A stretch of DNA of 64,000 nucleotides, taken from an uncultured Pelagibacteraceae bacterium. Its GTDB lineage: Bacteria; Pseudomonadota; Alphaproteobacteria; Pelagibacterales; Pelagibacteraceae. The translations under genes and the position numbers were made by a program. The notes below the pieces were generated by a model. The model did not search any database and was not told the origin of the DNA. It saw nothing but the letters and a program-made list of their open reading frames with translations. Below are positions 7,619-17,171 of the stretch, one piece after another. The stretch's first letter is position 1. The number at the start of each line of letters is the position of its first letter. The stretch spans positions 1-64,000 of the forward strand of contig CACHOG010000004.1 of assembly GCA_902581445.1 (NCBI GenBank), in the 5' to 3' direction.

Positions 7619-8797
7619 TTATTTATTCTGTAGTGAAAATTGTATTAAATCGATATTTTTTGATTTAAATCCAGCTTCGCAATAAGATAAATAGAAATTC
7701 CACATTCTTTTAAAAGTTACATCAAATCCTTGTTTTGAAATATTATCCCATTTTTTTAAAAATTCATCTCTCCACATCATTAAGGTATTAGAATAATGTA
7801 ATCCGTATGAGTTGCACTGATTAAAATTTAAATTTGTTTCGTTTGCGTATTTTATTAAACTTTTTTTACAAGGTAAAAATCCACCTGGAAAAATGTATTT
7901 TTGAATAAAATCTTGTTTAGTCTTATATCTATTATATAGACTGTCATCAATTGTGATGGCTTGTATAGCTGCACTTCCGTTTGGTTCCAAGTTTTGTTTT
8001 ATCTTATTAAAAAAACTTTTTAAATAATTTTGACCTACGGCTTCTATCATTTCAATAGAAGCTATTGAGTTATATTTATTATTGACGTCACGGTAATCTT
8101 GCATCTTTATATTTACTTTTTCATTTAATCCATTTTTAAATATTCTTTCCTTTGCATATTCATACTGTTTTTGAGATATTGTTATGCAATCTAACTTTAT
8201 GTCATAATTTTTTCCCACATACTCTGCAAAACCTCCCCAGCCACATCCAATCTCTAACATCCTATCACCAGTTTTGGGTTTAACTAAAAACGATAGTTTT
8301 TTATATTTATTAATTTGTGCCGCCTCTAGATCGGTTTTATCTTTATCAAATATTGCACTTGAGTAAGTTAAAGTTTTATCTAACCACATTGAAAAAAATT
8401 CGTTTCCAAGATCATAATGTTTAGAAATATTTTCTTTACTTCTTTTTTTTGTATTCTTAATAAAGAAATATTTAAAAAAATTTATTAATGGTAGATCTAA
8501 AACTCCAGAAAATTTATGCACCTTTTTGATATTTTTAGCAGTAATTTCTATTAGATTTGTCAAGTTATCAGTTTCAAATTCTCCACGCATATAAGATTCG
8601 GCTAAACCAATACTGCCTTTGTTTAGAATATTTAATGTTAATCCAGGTTTATTTATTATTAAATTTGCTTTAAGAGGAGATTTTTCGTTTCCCAATATGT
8701 ATTCTTTGCCATCGTAATTTTTTAAATTTATTTGCCCATATTCAAAATTCTTAATAGATGAAAATACTATTCTATCCGCAACAGAGACTAATTTCAT
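7619..8797 (-). CDS. Cyclopropane-fatty-acyl-phospholipid synthase-family methyltransferase
   Basis: A 392-residue SAM-dependent enzyme of the Cfa/mycolic methyltransferase family. It carries the SAM-binding loop GCGWGG (residues 184-189), a preceding HYDLGN (127-132) and TYSSA (144-148), and the N-terminal lipid-binding domain. Family members methylenate or methylate the double bond of unsaturated acyl chains in membrane phospholipids. It overlaps the upstream DUF1365 gene by 4 bases. Whether it makes cyclopropane rings or methyl/furan precursors as paralogues in Rhodobacter do cannot be decided here. Confidence 0.88.
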   Translation of the reverse strand: MKLVSVADRIVFSSIKNFEYGQINLKNYDGKEYILGNEKSPLKANLIINKPGLTLNILNKGSIGLAESYMRGEFETDNLTNLIEITAKNIKKVHKFSGVLDLPLINFFKYFFIKNTKKRSKENISKHYDLGNEFFSMWLDKTLTYSSAIFDKDKTDLEAAQINKYKKLSFLVKPKTGDRMLEIGCGWGGFAEYVGKNYDIKLDCITISQKQYEYAKERIFKNGLNEKVNIKMQDYRDVNNKYNSIASIEMIEAVGQNYLKSFFNKIKQNLEPNGSAAIQAITIDDSLYNRYKTKQDFIQKYIFPGGFLPCKKSLIKYANETNLNFNQCNSYGLHYSNTLMMWRDEFLKKWDNISKQGFDVTFKRMWNFYLSYCEAGFKSKNIDLIQFSLQNK

Positions 8798-9564
8798 TTT
8801 TTTTCAATACTTATGTTATTTTTAATTTTTATTTTCTTAGGCACCAGTTTAATTCCTTTTAGCCATAACCTTAATGCCTCAAAATGTATCGCTGATATTA
8901 TTTTAAATGTCATTAAAGGGTGTTTTAAATAAGAAAATATAAGGTTTTTAGTATTAAGGTTTGTTCTTCTACCGTCTTGAGATGCGAATAGTAATTTTCC
9001 GTCTTTGTCTATTTGATCAATTATAACAGATAAACTTTCACCAGGATTCACAATTCTAAAAAAATACTTTGAATCTAAATCCATGAATGGAGAAACATAA
9101 AATTTTTTTACACAATCATTTTTGATGTTTTTTGTTTCTTGATTTGTTTTAAATACATATGTGTGTTGTTCCCCAAATGTATTTTTTACTTCGTAAAGTA
9201 TTGCTATTAGTGACGATTTTGAATTATAAACAAAAAATATGCTTAATGGATTAAAAACATATCCAAAAATTCTTGGATAACATAGAATTTTAATTTTAAT
9301 ATTTTTTTCGTTAATATTTATGTTTTTTAAATTTCTTATTACCCATTCTTTTAAAGAATTATTATTCCTATCACCATGATCTTTGTCATGGAAGCTTATT
9401 AGATTAAATTTATTATATGAAAAAAAAGGTATTTCCTTCTCAATTTTGTTGATCTCATCTAAATCCAAAAATAAAGAAAATACTTTGTAACTAAAAGTAT
9501 GTTCTTTTGGTTTAAATCTTTTGTGAATTACCCTACCATTGTAAATATAAGAATCTTCAATCAT
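8794..9564 (-). CDS. DUF1365 family protein
   Basis: A 256-residue protein of the DUF1365 family, recognised from its start (YIYNGRVIHKRFKPKEHTFS) and the GYVFNPLSIFFVYN segment. The function is not established; the family is nearly always next to a flavin amine oxidase and a Cfa-like methyltransferase, as here, implying a shared lipid-modifying pathway. It overlaps both neighbours (8 bases with the flavoprotein, 4 with the methyltransferase), a sign of translational coupling. No clear membrane helix or signal peptide. Confidence 0.88.
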   Translation of the reverse strand: MIEDSYIYNGRVIHKRFKPKEHTFSYKVFSLFLDLDEINKIEKEIPFFSYNKFNLISFHDKDHGDRNNNSLKEWVIRNLKNININEKNIKIKILCYPRIFGYVFNPLSIFFVYNSKSSLIAILYEVKNTFGEQHTYVFKTNQETKNIKNDCVKKFYVSPFMDLDSKYFFRIVNPGESLSVIIDQIDKDGKLLFASQDGRRTNLNTKNLIFSYLKHPLMTFKIISAIHFEALRLWLKGIKLVPKKIKIKNNISIEKK

Positions 9565-10804
9565 CTAAAAATTTAAGCATATCAATTGACGATTTTATTC
9601 CATCTTCATGAAAACCATAACCGAAATAACTTCCGCAAAACAAAATATTTTTTTTATTTTGAATATTACTTAAATTTTTTTGAAAACTCAAAGCTTCCTG
9701 GTTATAATAAGGATGAGTAAATTCAATTTTTTTAATTATTTTATCTTTATCCACTTGAAAAAAAGGATTAAGCGTTAAAAATATATTTTTTCCGATATTT
9801 AAATTCTGTAATAAATTTAACCAATAAGTAATAGAGCTTTCTTTTAAATTATTTGAATTAATTGAAGAGTTCCAAGATGACCATGCTTTTTTATTTAACG
9901 GCATAGCTTTTTCATCAGTATGAATCAATGCAATATTTTTTTTATAATTAAATTTAGTTAGTAAATTTTTTTCATCGTCAGTGGGATTTTTAATTATAGA
10001 AATAGTTTGATCCGCATGCGTTGCAAATACTACTTTGTCATAATCAAAAAATTCATTGTCTTCTCCATAAAATACTCTCACACCATCTGTTTTTCTTTCA
10101 ACTTTATTAATATTATAATTTTTAAAATACTCTCCACTGATTTTTTCTAGAATTTTATTTACATAAGTTCTGCTTCTATTTTTGACTGTGTACCATTGAG
10201 GTCTTTCTTTAAATTTAAAAAGTCCATGATTTTGGAAAAATTTAATAAAAAATTTTAAAGGCATTTGACCTGCTTCATAAGGTGGCATAGACCAAATAGC
10301 AGAAACCATAGGTAAAATATGAAAGTTAATAAAATATTGAGATAATCTTTTATTTTTAAGAAAACTGTTTAAAGTTAATTCATCGTTTAATTCATTGAGC
10401 TTTTCACATTGATTATAAAATTGTATTATTTCGAAAAACATTTTTAAAAACTTAAGATTAAAAATATTCTTGCGATTTATAAAAATACCATTTAGTCCCT
10501 TTCCACAATATTCTATATCTTTACCTTTTACCGAAACAGAAAAGCTCATGTCGCTTTTTTCTATTTCAATATTATTTTCACTAAAAAAATTTATGAGATT
10601 TGGGTACGTTTTATAATTAAAAACAATAAATCCAACATCAATTGGCAAATTTTTTTTGCTGTCTTTATCATAATCAATGTCAATAGTATGCGCATGTCCA
10701 CCGAAGTGATCTTCTTTTTCAAATAAATCGACCTTGTGTTTTTTTGATAAATAATATGCAGAGCTTAAGCCAGAAATACCTGAACCAATCACTGCAATTT
10801 TCAT
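9557..10804 (-). CDS. FAD-dependent amine oxidase-like protein (COG2907 type)
   Basis: A 415-residue flavoprotein with the N-terminal dinucleotide-binding motif IAVIGSGISGLSSAYYLS and the GGHAHTID segment typical of the COG2907 NAD/FAD-binding group. It heads the flavoprotein-DUF1365-Cfa-DUF3833 run. By family analogy it may oxidise or desaturate a lipid-linked substrate, but no biochemical role is firmly known. The C-terminus (LFCGSYFGYGFHEDGIKSS) carries the second FAD-contact region. It ends 8 bases inside the DUF1365 gene and starts 6 bases after gcvP ends, so some read-through from the glycine operon is possible. Confidence 0.85.
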   Translation of the reverse strand: MKIAVIGSGISGLSSAYYLSKKHKVDLFEKEDHFGGHAHTIDIDYDKDSKKNLPIDVGFIVFNYKTYPNLINFFSENNIEIEKSDMSFSVSVKGKDIEYCGKGLNGIFINRKNIFNLKFLKMFFEIIQFYNQCEKLNELNDELTLNSFLKNKRLSQYFINFHILPMVSAIWSMPPYEAGQMPLKFFIKFFQNHGLFKFKERPQWYTVKNRSRTYVNKILEKISGEYFKNYNINKVERKTDGVRVFYGEDNEFFDYDKVVFATHADQTISIIKNPTDDEKNLLTKFNYKKNIALIHTDEKAMPLNKKAWSSWNSSINSNNLKESSITYWLNLLQNLNIGKNIFLTLNPFFQVDKDKIIKKIEFTHPYYNQEALSFQKNLSNIQNKKNILFCGSYFGYGFHEDGIKSSIDMLKFLDD

Positions 10805-10810
10805 TAAAAT

Positions 10811-13675
10811 TTAAGCTGCGTCTTCTTTGAATTCATCCATGCTTGGACAAGTACAAAAAAGATTTTTGTCACCATAAACATTATCGACTCTAGAAACTGG
10901 TGGCCAAAACTTATTAGATTTTAAAAATTTTGAAGGATATGCTGCATCTTCTCTAGAATATTTATGTTTCCATTCATTTGATGCTAATTCTAGATCAGTA
11001 TGTGGAGCATTTTTAATTGGATTATCAATTTTATCAAATTCTCCATTTTTTATTTTATCAATTTCTTTTTTAATTTTAATTAAAGTGTCACAAAATCTAT
11101 TAATTTCATTTAAACTTTCACTTTCAGTCGGTTCTATCATCATGGTTCCTGGCACTGGCCAAGACATTGTCGGAGCATGAAAACCAAAATCTATTAATCT
11201 CTTAGCGATATCTTCTTCTGTTATTCCTGTATCATTTTTTATAGATCTGATATCAATTATACACTCATGAGCTACGTTTCCATTTGCACCTTTATATAAT
11301 ATTGGATAGTGGTCCTTTAACTTGTGAGCTATGTAGTTAGCATTTAAAATTGCTATTTGTGATGCAAGTTTAAGACCTTCTGAACCCATCATTTTTATAT
11401 ACATCCAAGAAATTGATAAAATACTTGAACTTCCCCAAGGGGCTGCAGATATGGGCCCGATACCTGTAGCTGGACCACAATCTTTTATTACTGGATGTGT
11501 TGGCAAATATATTTCCAAATGTCTTTTACATGCTATTGGTCCCATGCCTGGACCACCACCACCATGTGGAATACAGAATGTTTTATGTAAGTTTATGTGA
11601 CAAACATCTGGTCCAAAGTTACCAGGTTTAGCAATACCAACTAAAGCGTTAAGGTTTGCGCCATCCATATAAACTTGGCCTCCATGCTTATGGATTAATT
11701 CGCATATGTCAGATATTCTTTCCTCAAAAACTCCATGCGTTGACGGATAAGTAACCATTAAAGCACCAAGATTTTCTGAATTCTGTTCGACTTTCTTTTT
11801 AAGATCTTCGTAGTCGACATTTCCATCTTTATCACAATTAACGACGACAACTTTCATTCCTGCCATTTGAGCACTTGCAGGGTTTGTACCATGTGCCGAA
11901 CTAGGGATTAAGCATACATTTCTATTTTTTTCACCTCTCTCCATATGATATTTTCTAATCACCATAAGACCAGCATATTCTCCTTGGGCACCTGCATTGG
12001 GTTGCAAAGAAACTCCAGAAAATCCAGTCACTGATCTCAACCAATTTTTCAAATCAGTAAATAAAGTTCTAAAACCTTCCATTTGCTCTATTGGAGCGAA
12101 AGGATGTGGTTCTGAGAATTCTCTCCAACTTATAGGTATCATTTCTGCAACAGCATTTAGTTTCATTGTACATGAACCCAACGCAATCATTGTTCTATTA
12201 AGAGCTATATCTTTATCCTCAAGTCTTTTTAAATACCTAATCATTTCTGTTTCTGAGTGATAACTGTTAAATACTTTGTGTTCTAAATAATTAGAAGTTC
12301 TAAGTAGATTTTTTGGAAGATTGGGTAAACTTTCCGTTGGATTTTCTTTTATTGCTTCAGCACAATTAAATATTTTTAGAAGTTGATTTGCTCTGTAAAC
12401 ATTTTTCTTTTCATCAAAAGACACTGCTAACATTTCAGAATTTACTTTTCTGATATTTACTTTTTGAGATAAAGCATTTTGAAATATTTGTTCAGTTTTA
12501 TCCTTTGTTAACACCGTTACAGTATCAAAGAAATAGTCTGAATAAAGTTCGTAACCTGACTGTTTTAGTTTATCGGCAAAATTTTTAGCAAGTTGAGAAA
12601 CTCTTTCTGATATCGTCCTAATTCCTTTAGGTCCATGATAAATTGCATATGCTGCAGAAACAATTGCAAGCAGTGCTTGAGCAGTACAAATATTACTCGT
12701 CGCCTTATCTCTTCTTATATGTTGTTCTCTAGTTTGTAGTGCGAGTCTATAAGCTTTATTTCCATGTCTATCTACCGAAACTCCAATAATTCTTCCTGGC
12801 ATAGATCTCTTAAATTCATCTTTAGTTGCAAAAAATGCTGCGTGTGGACCTCCATAACCTAAAGGAATTCCAAATCTTTGTGAACTACCTATAGCAATAT
12901 CGGCGCCAAGTTCTGCTGGCGTTTTTAATTTTGCTAAAGATAATAAATCACAAGCAAGTATAGCTTTTCCATTTCTTTTTCTAATTTTACTAATATTTTC
13001 ACTTGGATCTTTTATATCACCCAAGGTTCCAGGATATTGAAGGATACCACATACAATATCATTTTTTATATTGTTTAGCTCTTCATCGTCTCCAATTAAA
13101 ACTTTAAGCCCCAAAGGTTCTGCTCTTGTTTTTACTACCTCTATTGTCTGAGGGTGACAATCTTTAGAAATAAAAACAAGATCACTATCTTTTTTATTAA
13201 GTCTGTGACTGAGACCCATAGCTTCAGCAGCGGCTGTCCCCTCATCTAACAAGGACGCATTTGCGATATCCATCCCAGTAAAGTCAATTATCATTTGTTG
13301 AAAGTTTAGTAACATTTCCAATCTTCCCTGAGCGACTTCAGGTTGATAAGGAGTGTAAGAAGTATACCAGCCAGGATTTTCCAATATGTTTCTTATAATT
13401 ACGTTTGGGGTATATGTTCCATAATAACCCATACCAATAAAATTTGAGTAAATTTGATTTTTTCTCGATAAACCTTTTAATATTCTTAGTGCCTCATATT
13501 CAGAGTTGGGTTGACCAATATTTAGTTCTCCTTTAAACAATATTTTTTCTGGTACAGTTTGACTAATTAATTCATTAATATTTTGATAACCGAGCTGTCC
13601 TAACATATCTTTTTCATCTTTCTTAGATGGTCCAATATGTCTTTTGATAAAATCTTTTTCAGAATTATGTAACAT
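10811..13675 (-). CDS. gcvP: Glycine dehydrogenase (decarboxylating), P protein
   Basis: The 954-residue single-chain P protein of the glycine cleavage system. It decarboxylates glycine using pyridoxal phosphate and passes the aminomethyl group to lipoylated GcvH. The PLP-lysine region reads HINLHKTFCIPHGGGGPGMG, and the N-terminal FIGMGYYGT and C-terminal TMMIEPTESES motifs are typical. Length equals that of full-length homodimeric enzymes (about 950), not the split gcvPA/gcvPB type. It is the last gene of gcvT-gcvH-gcvP and its start overlaps the gcvH stop by one base. No gcvL (lipoamide dehydrogenase) lies in the window. Confidence 0.98.
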   Translation of the reverse strand: MLHNSEKDFIKRHIGPSKKDEKDMLGQLGYQNINELISQTVPEKILFKGELNIGQPNSEYEALRILKGLSRKNQIYSNFIGMGYYGTYTPNVIIRNILENPGWYTSYTPYQPEVAQGRLEMLLNFQQMIIDFTGMDIANASLLDEGTAAAEAMGLSHRLNKKDSDLVFISKDCHPQTIEVVKTRAEPLGLKVLIGDDEELNNIKNDIVCGILQYPGTLGDIKDPSENISKIRKRNGKAILACDLLSLAKLKTPAELGADIAIGSSQRFGIPLGYGGPHAAFFATKDEFKRSMPGRIIGVSVDRHGNKAYRLALQTREQHIRRDKATSNICTAQALLAIVSAAYAIYHGPKGIRTISERVSQLAKNFADKLKQSGYELYSDYFFDTVTVLTKDKTEQIFQNALSQKVNIRKVNSEMLAVSFDEKKNVYRANQLLKIFNCAEAIKENPTESLPNLPKNLLRTSNYLEHKVFNSYHSETEMIRYLKRLEDKDIALNRTMIALGSCTMKLNAVAEMIPISWREFSEPHPFAPIEQMEGFRTLFTDLKNWLRSVTGFSGVSLQPNAGAQGEYAGLMVIRKYHMERGEKNRNVCLIPSSAHGTNPASAQMAGMKVVVVNCDKDGNVDYEDLKKKVEQNSENLGALMVTYPSTHGVFEERISDICELIHKHGGQVYMDGANLNALVGIAKPGNFGPDVCHINLHKTFCIPHGGGGPGMGPIACKRHLEIYLPTHPVIKDCGPATGIGPISAAPWGSSSILSISWMYIKMMGSEGLKLASQIAILNANYIAHKLKDHYPILYKGANGNVAHECIIDIRSIKNDTGITEEDIAKRLIDFGFHAPTMSWPVPGTMMIEPTESESLNEINRFCDTLIKIKKEIDKIKNGEFDKIDNPIKNAPHTDLELASNEWKHKYSREDAAYPSKFLKSNKFWPPVSRVDNVYGDKNLFCTCPSMDEFKEDAA

Positions 13676-14055
13676 TAACTTGCACTCTCCTTTGCAAATT
13701 TGTCATATTCATCCCTATTCATTAAAGTATTCATTTCAGCTGGATCTTTAATTTTAAGTTTAAAAAACCATCCATCCCCTTCAGGATCAGAATTAATTTT
13801 AGATGGATCATCTACGATCGATTGATTTGTATCGACAACTTCACCAGAAATAGGTGTATAAACATCACTAGCAGCTTTAGTCGACTCGACTACGCCTGCC
13901 GTAGCATCTTTATTCACATTAGAACCTTTCTCTGGCAATTCAGCAAAAACAATATCGCCTAAAAGCTCTGTTGCGTGTTTGGTTATACCAATAGTTGCTA
14001 CCTCACCATCAACTGTTATCCATTCATGTTCTTTTGAAAATTTAATTTCTGACAT
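13675..14055 (-). CDS. gcvH: Glycine cleavage system H protein
   Basis: A 126-residue lipoyl carrier protein that shuttles the aminomethyl group between GcvP and GcvT. The lipoyl lysine is Lys60 in [12 protein letters not shown]. An in-frame ATG exists 48 bases upstream (14103), but 14055 is chosen because a very strong ribosome site (GGAGGAG, six bases clear of the ATG neighbourhood) precedes it and [12 protein letters not shown] matches normal GcvH N-termini. The start lies inside the end of gcvT (14-base overlap), and the stop overlaps the gcvP start. Confidence 0.95.
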   Translation of the reverse strand: MSEIKFSKEHEWITVDGEVATIGITKHATELLGDIVFAELPEKGSNVNKDATAGVVESTKAASDVYTPISGEVVDTNQSIVDDPSKINSDPEGDGWFFKLKIKDPAEMNTLMNRDEYDKFAKESAS

Positions 14056-15151
14056 TGTCTCCTCCTTCTCTAACATAGTTTTTTTTATAAAAAGGCATTT
14101 CACAAATACTTGCTGGTACCCTTTTTCCTCTTACTTCTAAAAAGATTTTTGTATTTTTTTTTGAATAATCGTTATGAATGTATCCCATTGCTATAGGACC
14201 ATTAACGCTTGGTCCAAAAGTTCCACTTGTTATTTTTCCAATTTCATTATCTTTATCGTCAAATATTTTTGTAGACTCTCTTGCTATCACTTTTGTTTCA
14301 GGTTTTATTCCAACTCTAAGTTTTGAAACACCTTCGTTATATTGTTTCTTAATAAATTCTGAACCTGGAAACTTTTCATTAATTTTGCTTTTTGAGATTG
14401 CCCATTTTAGATTTGCCTCTATTGGACTAGTATTCTCATCTAGATCATGACCATATAAACAAAGTCCAGCTTCTAATCTTAAAGTATCTCTAGCTCCTAA
14501 GCCAATCATTGTAGAACCTTTTTCAATAAGTTTTTCTACAAAACTTTCCACAATTTTATTGTTAATCGAAATTTCGAAACCATCTTCACCAGTATAGCCA
14601 GATCTAGTTATATAGATGTCTAAGTCTTTGTACTTAAATTGATTACCATTCATAAATTTAAGTTTAGTAACACCTGGTACAAGTGAATCTAGAACATCTT
14701 TTGCTTTAGGTCCTTGTATTGCTATTAAAGATAAGTTATCTGATAAATTAATTTGATATTTTTCACCAATTTTACTTTTTAAAATATTTAGATCTGCATC
14801 TTTACAAGCAGCATTTAATATTATCATGTAACCATCTTTTAATTTTGTAATTATAAGATCATCATATATTCCACCATTTTCTTTCATCAAAAAAGAATAC
14901 TTGCTTTGGTTTATTGAAATTTTTGCTAAATCAATTGGGAATATTTTCTGTAAATCGTTTGTTAGTTCATCTCCGCCTTTTAAAAATAACTGACCCATGT
15001 GAGATACATCAAATATTCCTGAATTATTTCTGGTAGTTATATGTTCTTTTACTATGCCAGTTTCATATTGAATCGGCATTTCATAACCAGCAAATTGCAC
15101 AAATTTTGCACCATGCTTTTGATGAAGATTGTACAGAGGCGTTTTTTTCAT
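14042..15151 (-). CDS. gcvT: Aminomethyltransferase, T protein of glycine cleavage
   Basis: A 369-residue folate-dependent enzyme that releases ammonia from the aminomethyl-lipoyl intermediate and makes 5,10-methylene-tetrahydrofolate. Recognisable features are [18 protein letters not shown] at the N-terminus, FDVSHMGQ, and the [13 protein letters not shown] segment containing the family's folate-contact region. It is the first gene of gcvT-gcvH-gcvP and is directly preceded by a tandem glycine riboswitch whose last helix ends two bases upstream of the start codon, so expression is very likely glycine-controlled. Confidence 0.97.
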   Translation of the reverse strand: MKKTPLYNLHQKHGAKFVQFAGYEMPIQYETGIVKEHITTRNNSGIFDVSHMGQLFLKGGDELTNDLQKIFPIDLAKISINQSKYSFLMKENGGIYDDLIITKLKDGYMIILNAACKDADLNILKSKIGEKYQINLSDNLSLIAIQGPKAKDVLDSLVPGVTKLKFMNGNQFKYKDLDIYITRSGYTGEDGFEISINNKIVESFVEKLIEKGSTMIGLGARDTLRLEAGLCLYGHDLDENTSPIEANLKWAISKSKINEKFPGSEFIKKQYNEGVSKLRVGIKPETKVIARESTKIFDDKDNEIGKITSGTFGPSVNGPIAMGYIHNDYSKKNTKIFLEVRGKRVPASICEMPFYKKNYVREGGDNVRN

Positions 15152-15153
15152 AA

Positions 15154-15318
15154 AATATTAACTCTTTGCCCCCTCTGTCTATGTGCCTGAGAGATTTGCT
15201 CCTTCGGCGAGAATTTTTCTCTTTCCAGAGTTAATATTTACGGTCCTTTTGCCTGAGAGTTTCCGGGGTGGTTGCTCCTTCGGCGCCACATTAATGTGGT
15301 CTCTCCCGTGAGGTTCTT
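15154..15318 (-). promoter_or_regulatory. Tandem glycine riboswitch upstream of gcvT
   Basis: Read on the minus strand, two glycine-aptamer cores follow one another: CGGGAGAGACC ... GCGCCGAAGGAGCAACC ... CTCTCAGGCAAAAGGACC (about 15240-15312), then CTCGCCGAAGGAGCAAAT ... CTCTCAGGCACATAGACAGAGG (about 15165-15228). The second aptamer is closed by a perfect 12-base helix: AATATTAACTCT (15227-15238) with AGAGTTAATATT (15154-15165), whose 3' strand ends just before ATG at 15151. No U-tract terminator follows, so control of translation start rather than of transcription is the simplest reading. A glycine riboswitch at gcvT has been reported in SAR11. Confidence 0.95.
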
Positions 15319-15348
15319 ATAGCATAAATTTAGTAAAATGATAGCCTT

Positions 15349-16227
15349 TTAAGATTGTAATGAAGCCTTATTTTTTTTTAAAAGTGGTAAAAATTGAAGC
15401 AGAACAGCTATAATTACAACACTTCCTCCAATGACGACCATTAAAGGAGGTTTCTCATTAATAAAGATCCATGCCCACATGGGCCCTAGAACGGCTTCTG
15501 TTAACATTATGACTCCCACTAATGCTGATGGGGTTCGTCTTGCTCCAATAGTAATTAAAATAAAACCAAAACCTAATTGAAAAAATCCTGCTAGAAATCC
15601 TAGAAAAATATCATAAAAAGAAATCATAATTTTTCCAGCCACAAAATAACCAACCAGCATTGCAAATATGCCTGCAATCAATTGTAGTGGCACCATATCA
15701 ACAGAAGGATATTTTCTTACAATTAAAATTAAAATTGCAAATGATACTGGCATAATAAAAGCTGCAATATTGCCTGACATTTGGCCTGGGGATAAAGAAG
15801 TTCCAACCATTAAAATTATTCCTGAAATTGCCAAAATAATTGAAACTAAAGTTAATTTTGAAACTTTTTCCTTAAGAAATAAATACCCAAATATTGCCAA
15901 AAATATTGTTTGAGTTTGGATTATAAAATTTGTGTTTGCAACGGTGGTATTATACATCGCAAAAACATATCCACAAAAACCAGTAGATAATATTAATCCA
16001 CCTATTAATCCTGGAATTCCAGAAATAACAAAAGCAGTAAAAACTTTTTTTCTATATTTCAGTATTAAAAAAATACTAACAACTAATATAAAAAAAATTG
16101 ATCTCCAAAACAAAATTTGCCACAAATTTGCACCTTGAAATGATTTAACAATAAGCCCTCCAAAACTGAGACTTAAAGCTCCAAGAAAAACCAAAATTGG
16201 ACCAGGTAATTTGGATATAATATTCAT
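15349..16227 (-). CDS. EamA/DMT-family transporter
   Basis: A 292-residue membrane protein with about ten hydrophobic helices and the duplicated EamA domain, including FLKEKVSKLTL and a second FINEKPP motif. It overlaps the end of pxpC by one base, so it is the third member of a pxpB-pxpC-transporter unit. Context suggests it may move 5-oxoproline or a related amino acid, but DMT substrates cannot be read from sequence. It ends about 30 bases before the outer edge of the glycine riboswitch. Confidence 0.85.
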   Translation of the reverse strand: MNIISKLPGPILVFLGALSLSFGGLIVKSFQGANLWQILFWRSIFFILVVSIFLILKYRKKVFTAFVISGIPGLIGGLILSTGFCGYVFAMYNTTVANTNFIIQTQTIFLAIFGYLFLKEKVSKLTLVSIILAISGIILMVGTSLSPGQMSGNIAAFIMPVSFAILILIVRKYPSVDMVPLQLIAGIFAMLVGYFVAGKIMISFYDIFLGFLAGFFQLGFGFILITIGARRTPSALVGVIMLTEAVLGPMWAWIFINEKPPLMVVIGGSVVIIAVLLQFLPLLKKNKASLQS

Positions 16228-17171
16228 TAAATTTGACTTAAAAGATTTTCAGTTTCCATTTGATATAATTTATAGAGTTTTTCTGCTTCCTTTAATTCAA
16301 TAAATTTAAATTTAATTTTTTTTCCCGAAGGTATTTGTACCAATCTATCATAATCAGCACTTACAACTACACCAATTTTCGGGTATCCTCCAATAGTTCC
16401 GTGGTCAGACAACATGATAATTGGATTACCATCTGCTGGAACTTGGATTACACCTTTAATTAGACCTTCTGATCTAATGTTTGTTTCTTTTAAATTTGTT
16501 ATTTTAGGCCCTTGAAGTCTCATGCCCATACGATCGGAAAGTTTAGTGACTAAAAATTCTTTAGAGGTAAATTCTTTTATTGATTGTTCAAAAAAATAAT
16601 CGAAATTAGTTCCTTTCAATATTCTTATATATTCAATTTTTGAATTCATATATTTTAGACTTTTATTGGAATAGTTTTCTTTAAAATCTTTAATAAAAAA
16701 TTGTTCATTTTTTTGAATCTTATTTCCATTGTTTGCACCAACGTTTGATCTTACATGGGTAGAAAAGCTTCCAAAATTTTTTTTAAGGTCAAAACCACCA
16801 CTGACTGCAAAATATCCATAAACTGAATTATTAGTTGATACAATATCTACCTCGTCATTTTTTGATAAATTATAATTTTTATAGCAATCACCAATTATTA
16901 ATTTACCATTTTTTTTTATATTAAATTTAATATCACCCGATATAGCAAAATTTATATTACCAACCTCGATTTTTATAAGTGGTCCTTGATATGCAAATTC
17001 AATAACAGCTTCATTATGTTTATTTCCAACCAATTGATTTGCTATTAAATAATTTCTTTTATCCATTGCACCACTAAAAGGTAAGCCTATATGGTAAAAA
17101 TTATTCCTTCCTAAATCTTGAAAGGTTGAATTTATTCCCTCTCTTAAGACTTTAATTTTATTAATTTTCAT
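16227..17171 (-). CDS. pxpC: 5-oxoprolinase subunit C (biotin-dependent carboxyltransferase-like)
   Basis: A 314-residue protein of the KipA/PxpC (AHS2) family. With PxpA and PxpB it hydrolyses 5-oxoproline (pyroglutamate) to glutamate using ATP. Typical segments are STFQDLGRNNFYHIGLPFSG at the N-terminus and VPADGNPIIMLSDHGTIGGYP with the downstream KIGVVVSADYDRL. It overlaps pxpB by 11 bases and the DMT transporter by one. Together with divergent pxpA the complete three-part enzyme is encoded here, giving a route to recycle or use pyroglutamate as a nitrogen and carbon source. Confidence 0.92.
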   Translation of the reverse strand: MKINKIKVLREGINSTFQDLGRNNFYHIGLPFSGAMDKRNYLIANQLVGNKHNEAVIEFAYQGPLIKIEVGNINFAISGDIKFNIKKNGKLIIGDCYKNYNLSKNDEVDIVSTNNSVYGYFAVSGGFDLKKNFGSFSTHVRSNVGANNGNKIQKNEQFFIKDFKENYSNKSLKYMNSKIEYIRILKGTNFDYFFEQSIKEFTSKEFLVTKLSDRMGMRLQGPKITNLKETNIRSEGLIKGVIQVPADGNPIIMLSDHGTIGGYPKIGVVVSADYDRLVQIPSGKKIKFKFIELKEAEKLYKLYQMETENLLSQI

